Shown: positions 13,324 through 21,160, counted from the stretch's first letter. The stretch is 23,536 bases of DNA from DAOTXL01 sp034434895 (GCA_034434895.1 DAOTYI010000098.1:1-23536); one strand, 5' to 3'. Notes: generated by a model not told the origin, from the letters alone. Made by a program: numbers and translations.

Positions 13324-15519
13324 ATGACCGAATTCTTTTTCAATCTGACCTGGTTGATCCCGCTCTTTCCCCTGGCCGCCTTTGCTCTCATCGTGCTGTG
13401 GACCAACCGCAACCGGCTGCTCAGCACCTGGGTGGCCTGGATCGGCATCGGCCTGGCCTGGATCCTGGGCTGGACCCTCTTTTTCCTGTCGGGACGTGAG
13501 GCCCACAGCCTGACCCCGCCCGGCGGTGGCCATCCTGTGCCCCTGTTCAGCATCCCCACCGGCACAACCCTGCTGCGGCTTGGCTTCCAGGTGGACACGC
13601 TGACCGGGCTGATGCTGTTCATGGTCCCCTTTGTCTGTCTGATGATTTTCATCTACTCCAAGGGGTACATGAATTATGGCCGGGAAGATGTGGACCCGCG
13701 CTACTCCCGCTTTTTCGCCTACATCTCCCTCTTTGCCTGCGGCATGTTGGGGCTGGTGGTCTCGGACAATTTCGTCACCCTGCTTATCTTCTGGGAGGTG
13801 ATGGGCCTCTGTTCCTATTTGCTCATCGGCTTCTGGTTCGACAAGTCGTACAAAGACCCGAAGCGGATCACCCCCAAGCAGGCCGGGTTAAAGGCCTTCC
13901 TGACCACACGCATCGGCGACGCCTTGATGCTGGCCGGGATGCTCTTGCTCTACTCGCAGACCGGCACGCTGACCTTCCGCGAGATTTTCAGGGAGGAGAC
14001 GTTGCACACCCTGGCGACCAGCTATGCCTGGGGCCAGGTGCCCTGGGCCACGCTGTGCGCCATCCTCATCTTTGGCGGGGCGGTGGGCAAGAGCGCTCAG
14101 TTCCCGCTGCACGTCTGGCTGCCCGACGCGATGGAAGGTCCCACCCCGGTCAGTGCCCTCATCCACGCGGCGACGATGGTCTCGGCCGGCGTCTATCTGG
14201 TAGCCCGCACCTTCCCCCTCTTTGTGGCGGTCGAGGGAGGCACTCAACTGGCCGTGGTGGCCTTTATCGGCGCCTTTACCGCCTTTCTGGCCAGCACCAT
14301 CGCCGTGGCCCAGAACGACATCAAACGGGTGCTGGCCTATTCAACCATCAGCCAGCTCGGCTACATGATCGCCGCCCTGGGCCTTGGCGCCTATGTGGCT
14401 GCCGTGTTCCATCTGATCACCCATGCCTTTTTCAAAGCCCTGCTGTTCCTCGGCTCCGGTTCGGTGATCCACGGCGTGGAGCACGGCCATCATCACACCC
14501 ATCATCACCCCTCGGAGGGAGAGGGGCACGGGGATGAGAGGGAGTTTGATGCCAACGATATGATGAACATGGGCGGGTTGCTGCGGCGGATGCCGACCAC
14601 CGGCTGGACGTTCATCATCGGCGCCCTGGCCCTGACCGGCATCTTTCCCTGGGCCGGCTTCTGGAGCAAGGATGAGATCCTGGCCGATGCCTGGAGGGTG
14701 TTCACCCACGGCGGGGAGTTCGGGGTCAGCATGGGCTGGGGCTTTTTTGTCTGGCTGCTGCTGACGGCTGCTGCTCTGCTGACCGCCTTTTACACCGGAC
14801 GGCAGATCTTCCTGACCTTCGCCGGCCGGCCGCGCACCGAAGCTGCCGCCCACGCGCCTGAAAGTGTGCCCAGCATGACCTGGCCGCTGGTGATCCTGGC
14901 TGCCTTTGCCACCGTGCTGGGCCTGTTCGGCACACCGTGGGCCAATCGGTTCTACGCCCTCATCGGCCACCAGGCCGAGGTCATGGGCCGGGAGATCGCC
15001 CACGGGGAATTCAACCCGACGGTGGCCGGCATCTCAACCCTGGTGGCGTTGAGCGGCTGGCTGATCGCCTGGCTGATCTACGGGCGCAAGCCGCTGCTGG
15101 TGCCGGTGGACCCGCTGGAGAAGGCATTGGGGCCGCTGTACAGGTGGCTCAAGAACAAATGGTACTTTGACGAACTCTACATGGCCCTCATTATCCGGCC
15201 GGCGATCGCTCTGGCCAGGGCCTGCTACACCTTCGACGACAAGATCGTCATTGACCCCATCGTGGATGCGGTGGGCCGCTTTGGCCGTTGGCTGTCGGAG
15301 TGGCTGAAGAAAGCGGTGGACAACCCCGTTGTGGATGGCGCGGTCAACGGCGTGGGGCAGGTGACGGCCTGGCTCGGCGAGTTTATGCGTGCCACCCAGA
15401 CCGGCCAGGTGCAAAACTATCTGCTGGTGGCCGCGGTGACGGTGCTGTTGCTGCTGGCCATGTTCCTGATCCGCACCTGGGGTACCTGGAGTGTCTGGCT
15501 TGCCTTTCTGACCGGTTAG
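13324..15519 (+). CDS. nuoL: NADH-quinone oxidoreductase subunit L
   Basis: NuoL is the distal antiporter-like proton-pumping subunit with the long lateral helix. The 731-residue protein carries ARFFAYISLF-type helices, FWEVMGLCSYLLIGFW with the key Glu, GKSAQFPLHVWLPDAMEGPTPVSALIHAATMV (key Lys region), NDIKRVLAYSTISQLGYM and HAFFKALLFLGSGSVIH. The C-terminal third holds the lateral helix and anchor (KWYFDELYMALI to the end). An odd feature is a His-rich loop near residues 387-405 (HGHHHTHHHPSEGEGHGDE) in the turn that follows the conserved SVIHGVEH; its DNA is palindromic and GC-rich. The start ATG follows GAGGAGCG. Confidence 0.97.
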   Translation: MTEFFFNLTWLIPLFPLAAFALIVLWTNRNRLLSTWVAWIGIGLAWILGWTLFFLSGREAHSLTPPGGGHPVPLFSIPTGTTLLRLGFQVDTLTGLMLFMVPFVCLMIFIYSKGYMNYGREDVDPRYSRFFAYISLFACGMLGLVVSDNFVTLLIFWEVMGLCSYLLIGFWFDKSYKDPKRITPKQAGLKAFLTTRIGDALMLAGMLLLYSQTGTLTFREIFREETLHTLATSYAWGQVPWATLCAILIFGGAVGKSAQFPLHVWLPDAMEGPTPVSALIHAATMVSAGVYLVARTFPLFVAVEGGTQLAVVAFIGAFTAFLASTIAVAQNDIKRVLAYSTISQLGYMIAALGLGAYVAAVFHLITHAFFKALLFLGSGSVIHGVEHGHHHTHHHPSEGEGHGDEREFDANDMMNMGGLLRRMPTTGWTFIIGALALTGIFPWAGFWSKDEILADAWRVFTHGGEFGVSMGWGFFVWLLLTAAALLTAFYTGRQIFLTFAGRPRTEAAAHAPESVPSMTWPLVILAAFATVLGLFGTPWANRFYALIGHQAEVMGREIAHGEFNPTVAGISTLVALSGWLIAWLIYGRKPLLVPVDPLEKALGPLYRWLKNKWYFDELYMALIIRPAIALARACYTFDDKIVIDPIVDAVGRFGRWLSEWLKKAVDNPVVDGAVNGVGQVTAWLGEFMRATQTGQVQNYLLVAAVTVLLLLAMFLIRTWGTWSVWLAFLTG

Positions 15520-15555
15520 GAGCCATCAACGCACTTTGACATCAAGGAGGATTAG

Positions 15556-17091
15556 ATGGACTATCTGCTGACTCTGATCACCTTTCTGCCCCTGGTCGGG
15601 GTGCTGCTCATCCTGCTCATCCCCGGCGAGGAGGAACGGACCATCAAGCGCCTGGCCATCGGCCTCAGCTTCATCCCGCTGCTGCTGTCTATCTACCTGT
15701 GGTTTGCCTACGATAAGGGAAAAGGGGGCATCCAGTTTGAAGCCCTGAGCAGTTGGATCCCGGCCATCCATGTCAACTATCACGTCGGCGCCGACGGACT
15801 GAGCATTCCGCTTATCTTCCTGACGGCCCTGCTGACCACGCTGGGCCTGATCTATTCCTCGTACACCATCACCCGGCGGGTCAAGGAGTTCTTTTTGCTC
15901 TTCCTGCTGTTGGAAACAGGCATGTTCGGCGTCTTTGTCTCGCTGGACCTGGTGTTGTTCTATGTCTTTTGGGAGATCGGCCTGGTGCCGATGTACCTGC
16001 TCATCGGCATCTGGGGCCAGCCCAAAGACCGGCCCCAATACTCGGCCATCAAGTTCTTCCTCTACACCCTGGTCGGCAGTGTGGGCATGTTGCTGGCCAT
16101 CTTGGGCCTTTACTTCTACCACGGCACCTTTGACATCCTGGAGCTGTCGGAGGTGGGCTATCTGTTCAGCGGCATCTCGTGGCTGGCCACCCTGGCCTTC
16201 TGGGCCTTCTTTATCGCTTTTGCCATCAAAGTGCCCCTCTGGCCGTTCCACACCTGGCTGCCCGACGCCCACACCGCAGCGCCCACCGCCGGCAGCGTCA
16301 TCCTGGCCGGCATCCTGCTGAAGCTGGGGGCCTATGGCATGATGCGTATTGCCCTGCCCATCTTCCCGGCGCAGTTCAAATATTTCAGCACGGTGGTGCC
16401 GATCATCCCCATCCTGGCACTGCTCAGCATCGTCTATGGCGCGCTGGTGTGCATGGCCCAGTGGGACCTCAAACGGCTGATCGCCTATTCCTCGGTGAGC
16501 CACATGGGCTATGTGATGCTCGGCCTGGCGGCGACGGCAGCGGCCTGGGGGGTGGACAGGTGGAAGGACGCAGCGGCCATGGCCTCCAACGGGGCGTCGT
16601 TGCAGATGTTCAACCACGGCATCATCACCGGCGGCCTGTTCTTCCTGGTGGGGGTCATCTATGAACGGGCTCACACCCGCGACCTGCAGAACTTTGGCGG
16701 CCTGAGCAAGATGACACCCTACTACTATGGCATCTTTATGGTGACCGCCCTGGCCAGCCTGGGGCTGCCCGGCCTGGCCGGTTTCTGGGCCGAGTTCTTT
16801 GTCTTCCGGGGGGCGTTCCAGATCATGCCCCTCTTTGCGGCCATCGGCATCCTCGGTGTGGTGGTCACAGCCGCCTACATCCTGTGGAAGATCGTCCAAT
16901 CGGTCTTTCTGGGCGACTTTGATGCGAAAAAGTGGGAGGAGGTGACCCACGGTGCCCGGCTGACCGATATGCTGGCCTTTGAAAAGGTGACCATGTGGCC
17001 GCTGGTGCTGTTCATGATCGGCTTTGGCGTCTATCCCACCCCTATCATCGAGTTCTTTAACAGCTTTGCTCAGAAGCTGTTGGGTGGATAG
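15556..17091 (+). CDS. nuoM: NADH-quinone oxidoreductase subunit M
   Basis: NuoM is the middle antiporter-like pump subunit. The 511-residue sequence shows YHVGADGLSIPLIFLTALLT, FYVFWEIGLVPMYLLIGIWG with key Glu140, IKVPLWPFHTWLPDAHTAAPTAGSVILAGILLKLGAYG with the key Lys region, WDLKRLIAYSSVSHMGYVMLG and FNHGIITGGLFFLVGVIYERAHTRD. Fourteen helices are expected. AAGGAGG precedes the ATG. A palindromic repeat separates it from nuoN, which is the only wide gap late in the operon. Confidence 0.97.
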   Translation: MDYLLTLITFLPLVGVLLILLIPGEEERTIKRLAIGLSFIPLLLSIYLWFAYDKGKGGIQFEALSSWIPAIHVNYHVGADGLSIPLIFLTALLTTLGLIYSSYTITRRVKEFFLLFLLLETGMFGVFVSLDLVLFYVFWEIGLVPMYLLIGIWGQPKDRPQYSAIKFFLYTLVGSVGMLLAILGLYFYHGTFDILELSEVGYLFSGISWLATLAFWAFFIAFAIKVPLWPFHTWLPDAHTAAPTAGSVILAGILLKLGAYGMMRIALPIFPAQFKYFSTVVPIIPILALLSIVYGALVCMAQWDLKRLIAYSSVSHMGYVMLGLAATAAAWGVDRWKDAAAMASNGASLQMFNHGIITGGLFFLVGVIYERAHTRDLQNFGGLSKMTPYYYGIFMVTALASLGLPGLAGFWAEFFVFRGAFQIMPLFAAIGILGVVVTAAYILWKIVQSVFLGDFDAKKWEEVTHGARLTDMLAFEKVTMWPLVLFMIGFGVYPTPIIEFFNSFAQKLLGG

Positions 17092-17100
17092 TCCCATTCG

Positions 17101-17238
17101 TGGTTTTCAAACCAGCTCTGAGCGCCTGTCTGAAAACCACCAAGACACAAAGGACACCAAGGGGGTTCGTTTCCTTCGTGTTCCTTTGTGGCCTTTGTGT
17201 CTTTGTGGCAAGCTTTTCAGACCAGCTCTGAGTGCCTG
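17101..17238. repeat. Palindromic intergenic repeat (copy B) within the nuo operon
   Basis: The unit at about 17129-17220 is closely related to copy A at 1476-1573: the same arms built on ACCACCAAGACACAAAGGA, with an extra 8-9 nt block in the right arm. It is flanked by an 18-bp direct repeat, ACCAGCTCTGAG[C/T]GCCTG (17111-17128 and 17221-17238), differing at one base, so part of the unit is tandemly duplicated. It sits between nuoM and nuoN and would form a strong hairpin in the polycistronic mRNA. Confidence 0.85.
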
Positions 17239-17264
17239 GCACCTGGAAGCGACGGAGGTGAGTC

Positions 17265-18752
17265 TTGACTCTGGAAACGTTTCAGTTGCTGTCCCCAGAA
17301 TTAATCTTGTTGCTCGCCGGGTTGGTGGTCCTGTGTGTGGACCTGATCTGGCGTGACGAGGCGCAGAAGAGGCTGTGGGTGCCGGCCCTGGCTCTGGTCG
17401 GGGTGGGGGGAGCGTTACTGGCCACCTTCCTGCTGTGGGGCACCCCGCCGACCACCGTCCTGGCCATGATGGCGGTGGACCCCTTTGCCCTGTTCTTCAA
17501 GATCATCGCCCTGGGCACGGTGGGGCTGGTCCTGCTGGCGGCAGTGCCCTATCTACAGGGCCGCACCCCCTACCGGGGCGAGTTCTATGCCCTGCTCCTC
17601 TTTGCCGGCCTGGCCATCTGCCTGGCTTCATCGGCCATCAACCTGATCTCCCTCTATCTGGCTATGGAGTTCCTGAGCATCACCTCCTACGTGCTGGCCG
17701 GCTATCTGCGGGGCGATCTGAAATCCAGCGAGGCGGGCATCAAGTATTTCCTCTACGGAGCAGTGACCTCGGCGGTGATGCTGTACGGCATGTCGCTCCT
17801 CTACGGGGCGACGGGGACCACCGACCTGGCCCAGATGGCGGCGGCCCTGAGGAGGGGGGGCGGGTCGTTGAGCTGGCTGGCGGTGGTGGCCATGATCCCG
17901 TTGCTGGCCGGCTTTGGCTTCAAGATCGTGCTGGCCCCCTTTCACCAGTGGGCACCCGACACCTACGAGGGCGCGCCCACGCCGGTGACCGCCTTTCTGT
18001 CGGTGGGCTCCAAAGCGGCCGGCTTTGCCATCCTGATGCGCGTGTTGCTCACCGCCCTGGCCACCGTGCGCTGGAACATCGGCTGGATGACCTTCCTGGG
18101 GGCGCTGTCCATCATTTCGATGATCCTGGGGAACCTCATCGCCCTGCGCCAGACCGACATCAAACGGATGCTGGCTTATTCCAGTATTGCCCAGGCAGGA
18201 TATATCGTGATCGGCTTTATCTGCCTGACGCTGGAGCGGGATGATGCCTTCCTGGGGATCAACGGCACGCTGTTTTATCTGTTTGCGTATCTGTTCACCA
18301 ACCTGGCGGCATTCACGGCCGTGATTGCCTTCGAGAACGCCACCGGTTCGACCACCATTTCAGACTACAGGGGGTTGGTCCGGCGTGCGCCGGTGGTGGC
18401 CGGGGTGCTGTTGATTGCCCTGCTGTCGCTGGCCGGTGTGCCGGGCACGGCCGGCTTCCTGGGCAAGCTGTTTGTGTTCGGCTCGGCCCTCCAGTTGGGC
18501 GTGCCGCTGACCTTTACCCTGGCCCTCGTCGGCATCATCACCAGCGTCATCGCCGCCTTTTACTATCTGAACGTGGTGCGCTATCTCTTTTTCGAGCCGG
18601 CGGAGGAGGGGGCTGAGTCCCTGACCGTGCCGGCCGGCCTGCGCTTCGGCCTGGCCCTGACCGCCATCGGCATCCTGGTCGTGGGCCTCTACCCACAGCC
18701 CTTTATCCGGCTGACCACCGATTCGATCCAGATGCTGGCCGCGATCTTTTAG
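17265..18752 (+). CDS. nuoN: NADH-quinone oxidoreductase subunit N
   Basis: NuoN is the third antiporter-like subunit, next to NuoK. The 495-residue protein starts at TTG 17265 after GGAGGTG, giving MTLETFQLLSPELILLLAGL, the usual N-terminus. Conserved regions include AMEFLSITSYVLAGYLRGDLKSSEAGIKYFLYGA with the key Glu, FGFKIVLAPFHQWAPDTYEGAPTPVTAFLSVGSKAAGFAIL with the key Lys residues, and RQTDIKRMLAYSSIAQAGYIVIG. It is the last gene of the operon; an intrinsic terminator begins 30 nt after the stop. Confidence 0.96.
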   Translation: MTLETFQLLSPELILLLAGLVVLCVDLIWRDEAQKRLWVPALALVGVGGALLATFLLWGTPPTTVLAMMAVDPFALFFKIIALGTVGLVLLAAVPYLQGRTPYRGEFYALLLFAGLAICLASSAINLISLYLAMEFLSITSYVLAGYLRGDLKSSEAGIKYFLYGAVTSAVMLYGMSLLYGATGTTDLAQMAAALRRGGGSLSWLAVVAMIPLLAGFGFKIVLAPFHQWAPDTYEGAPTPVTAFLSVGSKAAGFAILMRVLLTALATVRWNIGWMTFLGALSIISMILGNLIALRQTDIKRMLAYSSIAQAGYIVIGFICLTLERDDAFLGINGTLFYLFAYLFTNLAAFTAVIAFENATGSTTISDYRGLVRRAPVVAGVLLIALLSLAGVPGTAGFLGKLFVFGSALQLGVPLTFTLALVGIITSVIAAFYYLNVVRYLFFEPAEEGAESLTVPAGLRFGLALTAIGILVVGLYPQPFIRLTTDSIQMLAAIF

Positions 18753-18781
18753 CCCGCAACTTTCGGTTGGGCACAGCGTAT

Positions 18782-18820
18782 AACGTCAAGGGCAGGGCAG
18801 TTGCCCTTGACGTTTTTTTT
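18782..18820 (+). terminator. Intrinsic terminator of the nuo operon
   Basis: AACGTCAAGGGCA (18782-18794) and TGCCCTTGACGTT (18802-18814) form a perfect 13-bp stem with a 7-nt loop, running into eight T residues at 18813-18820. Confidence 0.95.
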
Positions 18821-18846
18821 GGAACGATGGAGAGGAGGGAAAAATC

Positions 18847-19050
18847 ATGGACCGACGACCAGGATGTCTGGGTGGGTTGTTCCGGCTGGCGATCATCACC
18901 GCTGTTTTCGACTGGCTGCAGGATCGTTTTGGTTTTGGACGGGGTGCGTCCTGTACCGGCATGGGATGTGGGCTGATCCTGCTGCTCATTTTTATCCTGC
19001 TGGTCTGCGGCACCTGCACCGGCACCGACTGGTTCCGGCTGTCATTCTGA
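18847..19050 (+). CDS. Small membrane protein, Cys-containing, unknown function
   Basis: The 67-residue product follows a very strong ribosome site (GAGGAGGGA, 7-8 nt before the ATG), which is the main reason to accept it. It has an N-terminal basic stretch, a weak amphipathic segment (LFRLAIITAVFDWLQDRFGFG), then a clear membrane helix MGCGLILLLIFILLVCG and a short tail with CTGTDWF. Five cysteines (residues 7, 36, 41, 54 and 57) are near the helix. It lies just after the nuo terminator, so it needs its own promoter or read-through; TATAAC at 18779-18784 could serve as a -10, in which case the nuo terminator hairpin would sit in its leader. No family is recognised. Confidence 0.6.
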   Translation: MDRRPGCLGGLFRLAIITAVFDWLQDRFGFGRGASCTGMGCGLILLLIFILLVCGTCTGTDWFRLSF

Positions 19051-19117
19051 TCGGGTCACCGTCCAGGCGCCGGACGCTCTTGCTCGCACTCTCGGCGGTG
19101 GACGGCGCGACCATGAA

Positions 19118-19153
19118 AACGAGGGGTTGAGGGCTTCCTCTCAACCCCTCGTT
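19118..19153 (-). terminator. Hairpin terminator between convergent genes
   Basis: AACGAGGGGTTGAG (19118-19131) and CTCAACCCCTCGTT (19140-19153) are a perfect 14-bp inverted repeat with an 8-nt loop. On the minus strand the stem runs into GTTTTC, so it best terminates the metallopeptidase gene. On the plus strand only a poor T-run follows, but the hairpin may act in both directions. Confidence 0.8.
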
Positions 19154-19171
19154 GCCTTCTGTCGCCCCCCT

Positions 19172-19876
19172 TCACTCCCGGCGCGAAGACCCGGTCAGCA
19201 GAAAAATGTAGTAGAGCAGGGTCGAAAGGGCCTGGGCCAGCGCCGCCACATAGGTCAGCGCCGCTGCGTCGAGCACCTCTTTTGTCTGGCGAAGTTCCCG
19301 GCCATCGGCCAGTTGATAGGCGTGCAACAGCTTCAGCGCCCGGTTGCTGGCGTTGAATTCCACCGGCAGGGTGACCAGGGCAAAGAGGGCTGTTCCGGCA
19401 AAGAGAGCTACGCCCAGCCAGGCGATGGCCGTCGAACCGGTCAGGCCCGACAGCAGCAGGCCAACGAAAAAGAGGATCGGCCCCAGCCACGAGCCGATAC
19501 TGACCGCCGGCACCAGGCCCGACCGCAGCCGCAGCGGCGCATAGCTGGCTGCATCCTGCAGGGCGTGGCCCACTTCGTGGGCGACGATGCCCAGGGCAGC
19601 CACCGACCGGCTTTGGGCCACCCCTTGCGACAGGCGCAGGACATTCCGGTCGGGGTCATAGTGATCGTTGAGCCGTCCGGGAACCTCCTCCACCCGGACA
19701 TGATCAAGGCCGGCGCTGCGCAACAGGACACGGGCCACCTCATACCCGCTGAGGCCGCGCAGGTTGGGCTGACGGCTGTAGCGGTTGTAGGCCGCGTTCA
19801 CCTTGCTCTGCGCATACAGCGCCAGCAGCAACGCCGGTGCAGCAAAAATCAGGTATCTCCAATCCCACCACATCAT
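19172..19876 (-). CDS. YugP-type membrane zinc metallopeptidase
   Basis: The 234-residue protein matches the neutral zinc metallopeptidase family (Zn_peptidase_2, YugP-like). The N-terminus is a membrane helix (YLIFAAPALLLALYAQ), followed by SGYEVARVLLRSAGLDHVRVEEVPGRLNDHYDP and the catalytic IVAHEVGHALQDA (HExxH zinc site with its glutamate). Two or three further membrane helices follow around GSWLGPILFFVGLLLSG and AIAWLGVALFAGTALFAL, then LPVEFNASNRAL, a conserved segment likely to supply a further zinc ligand (Glu). A GTG at 19888 is possible, but ATG 19876 has AAGGAG about 11 nt upstream. The physiological substrate is unknown in this family. The gene is monocistronic, ended by the hairpin at 19118-19153. 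Confidence 0.93.
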   Translation of the reverse strand: MMWWDWRYLIFAAPALLLALYAQSKVNAAYNRYSRQPNLRGLSGYEVARVLLRSAGLDHVRVEEVPGRLNDHYDPDRNVLRLSQGVAQSRSVAALGIVAHEVGHALQDAASYAPLRLRSGLVPAVSIGSWLGPILFFVGLLLSGLTGSTAIAWLGVALFAGTALFALVTLPVEFNASNRALKLLHAYQLADGRELRQTKEVLDAAALTYVAALAQALSTLLYYIFLLTGSSRRE

Positions 19877-19967
19877 CTGCTTTTCCACTCCTTTTCACAG
19901 TCTGGGTCACCGGTCATTGATCGCTGAGACTCAGTGACAGGAGATACGCAGTGGACCCGACAGGCTT

Positions 19968-19993
19968 ACCACAAAGGCACCAAGACACGAAGA
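19968..19993. repeat. Single arm of the palindromic repeat (fragment)
   Basis: ACCACAAAGGCACCAAGACACGAAG resembles one arm of copies A and B (1476-1573, 17101-17238). The opposite arm is not present, so this is a relic. It lies in the 199-bp gap upstream of the metallopeptidase; I see no convincing gene in that gap. Confidence 0.5.
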
Positions 19994-20075
19994 ATTATGA
20001 AAATGCCCTCTTTTGCCGATACTATGATAACACAGGGAGCCGGAAGCGGCAAGTCCGGTTCGCCGGTAAAACCCC

Positions 20076-20279
20076 TCAGCCGGAACAATCTGTCAACAAG
20101 GTTTGGGACCTCTTGAGCACCAGGGGGTTGATCTCATCGCGTCGGGGCAGATGGTCATAGTCGCACTCGCATGGACCGCCCTGGGCGCAACCCAGGCAGC
20201 AGTAAAATCTCCCATCCACGATGGTCGGCTGCCAGCGAATGACAATCCGGCAGTTGGCGCACATCGGTTCTGAATGCAT
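20076..20279 (-). CDS. Cys-rich metal-binding mini-protein
   Basis: The 67-residue protein begins MHSEPMCANCRIVIRW and has CANC (residues 7-10), then YCCLGCAQGGPCECDYD, giving eight cysteines in about 35 residues. CxxC followed by a CCxGCxxGGPCxC block is a metal-binding pattern, recalling bacterial metallothioneins and small zinc ribbons. The C-terminal 25 residues are non-cysteine and basic. The start ATG 20279 follows GGGAG; the frame is open 25 codons further, but that part lacks similarity and overlaps a TACAAT -10-like box at 20318-20323. Zinc or iron binding is inferred. Confidence 0.75.
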   Translation of the reverse strand: MHSEPMCANCRIVIRWQPTIVDGRFYCCLGCAQGGPCECDYDHLPRRDEINPLVLKRSQTLLTDCSG

Positions 20280-20377
20280 CGCTCCCGGTCTTTCTTCCTC
20301 CTGCAGACTGCCCTTCCATTGTAGGCACCCTCTGTTAGACCAGCAGTAGAGCAATGTTAGAATTTCGTTAGAGCCGG

Positions 20378-20487
20378 GCAGCTACCTGCCCGCTACCCTC
20401 CCGCAGGGTACAACAGGGCGAGCCGCTTATGGCAGCGCACTTCCATACGGAGACTGCGCCCAAACCTGCGGGAGGGCAGGCAGTTAT
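20378..20487. mobile_element. Decayed relative of the MITE, inverted orientation
   Basis: The right end (minus strand) repeats 24 consecutive bases of the MITE left end (5806-5829) exactly, located here at 20463-20486. The left end GCAGCTACCTGCC (20378-20390) matches the other MITE end at 11 of 13 positions. Inside, CCCTCCCGCAGG (20396-20407) and CCTGCGGGAGGG (20465-20476) are a perfect inverted pair. There is no 8-bp target duplication, so it is old or rearranged. The hemerythrin stop codon TAA (20484-20486) lies in the element end. Confidence 0.6.
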
Positions 20488-21026
20488 TCATGCCCTTCAG
20501 CAAGCCTGTGGGCCAGTTCATGATATTTCTCATGGACCCCCGGCCCGATCTCCTCGGCCTCCACCCGGTCGAACGCCTGGCGCAGGTGGCGCTGATCATC
20601 CGTGCTGAACAGCCGATCGGCCATCGGGTAGAGGATATTGTCTTCTTTGGCAATGTGCGCCCGCAGGAGAGCGGCATAGGCCTGCAGGCTGTCCCGCACT
20701 GTGGCCACGGCCTCGGGGTCGGTCGCCGGCAATGCCCCGGCCACGGCTCGCACCAGCCGCCGCCCCTGGTCATGTTCCTGCAACATGACGGCGATCGGGC
20801 CGCTGTCGGCCGGCATCCCTCGCTCCTGCATCTTGACAAACAGCAATTTTTCCTCTTTGGCGTGATGGCAGGTATCGGCAAAGTTGCGGAAGAAATCCAC
20901 CATCTCGGCCACAGTGTCGGCGTGGACTGTGCCGCCTGCCTGGATGCTCTGGACCTCACGTTCGGCAGCATCCAGGACCAGCAAAATGACCTGATGCTCC
21001 TGTTTGAGCGTTTCTGTTGCTGTCAT
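20484..21026 (-). CDS. Hemerythrin-like HHE domain protein
   Basis: The 180-residue all-helical protein has the HHE cation-binding pattern: His11 in EHQVILLVLD, CHHAKEEKLLF (His54/55, Glu58/59), QEHDQGRR (His85) and AHIAKEDNILYPM (His124, Glu128). This is the usual H...HxxxE...H...HxxxE di-iron set. Such proteins bind oxygen or NO, or sense iron and redox state; the repair-type relatives YtfE/RIC answer nitrosative stress, but their N-terminal ScdA domain is absent here. ATG 21026 follows CAGGAGGGG. It has its own promoter with an operator-like palindrome and is downstream of the heme-copper enzyme operon behind a terminator. The last codons and the stop are formed by a MITE-like end. Confidence 0.93.
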   Translation of the reverse strand: MTATETLKQEHQVILLVLDAAEREVQSIQAGGTVHADTVAEMVDFFRNFADTCHHAKEEKLLFVKMQERGMPADSGPIAVMLQEHDQGRRLVRAVAGALPATDPEAVATVRDSLQAYAALLRAHIAKEDNILYPMADRLFSTDDQRHLRQAFDRVEAEEIGPGVHEKYHELAHRLAEGHE

Positions 21027-21061
21027 CAGCCCCTCCTGTTGTTCTGAAATTGGATGAATCT

Positions 21062-21090
21062 ATTATACCCTGGCTGCCAGGCTGTTGCCA
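21062..21090 (-). promoter_or_regulatory. Promoter of the hemerythrin gene with 13-bp palindrome
   Basis: On the minus strand a perfect -10 TATAAT (21067-21062) follows a weak -35 TGGCAA (21090-21085) at 17 bp. The spacer holds the perfect inverted repeat CCTGGC-A-GCCAGG (21081-21069), placed where a repressor or activator could act. A weak -35 with a palindrome in the spacer suggests regulated expression. Confidence 0.6.
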
Positions 21091-21103
21091 TGACGAAAAT
21101 CAT

Positions 21104-21140
21104 AAAAATAGGGGCAGGGTAAACCAGACCACCCTGCCCC
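21104..21140 (-). terminator. Intrinsic terminator of the heme-copper enzyme operon
   Basis: On the minus strand GGGGCAGGGT (21140-21131) and ACCCTGCCCC (21120-21111) form a perfect 10-bp stem with a 10-nt loop, followed by TATTTTTATG. It lies 20 nt after the stop of subunit I. Confidence 0.9.
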
Positions 21141-21160
21141 GGATTCGCAACCGTCAGGGG

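Noticed and set aside
15526..17097. Long open frame opposite nuoM
   Set aside because: It is antisense to a clear NuoM; its Gln/His/Asp-rich product is typical of high-GC antisense frames and it has no recognisable domain.
20037..20061. GAGCCGGAAGC...AAGTCCGGTTC resembles domain V of a group II intron
   Set aside because: It is about 25 nt against the usual 34, the distal stem is missing, and there is no reverse transcriptase or domain VI nearby. At best it is a relic.
19934..20160. Short plus-strand frames of 60-69 codons between the metallopeptidase and the Cys-rich gene
   Set aside because: They run through the repeat relic, lack ribosome sites, and overlap the Cys-rich gene on the other strand.
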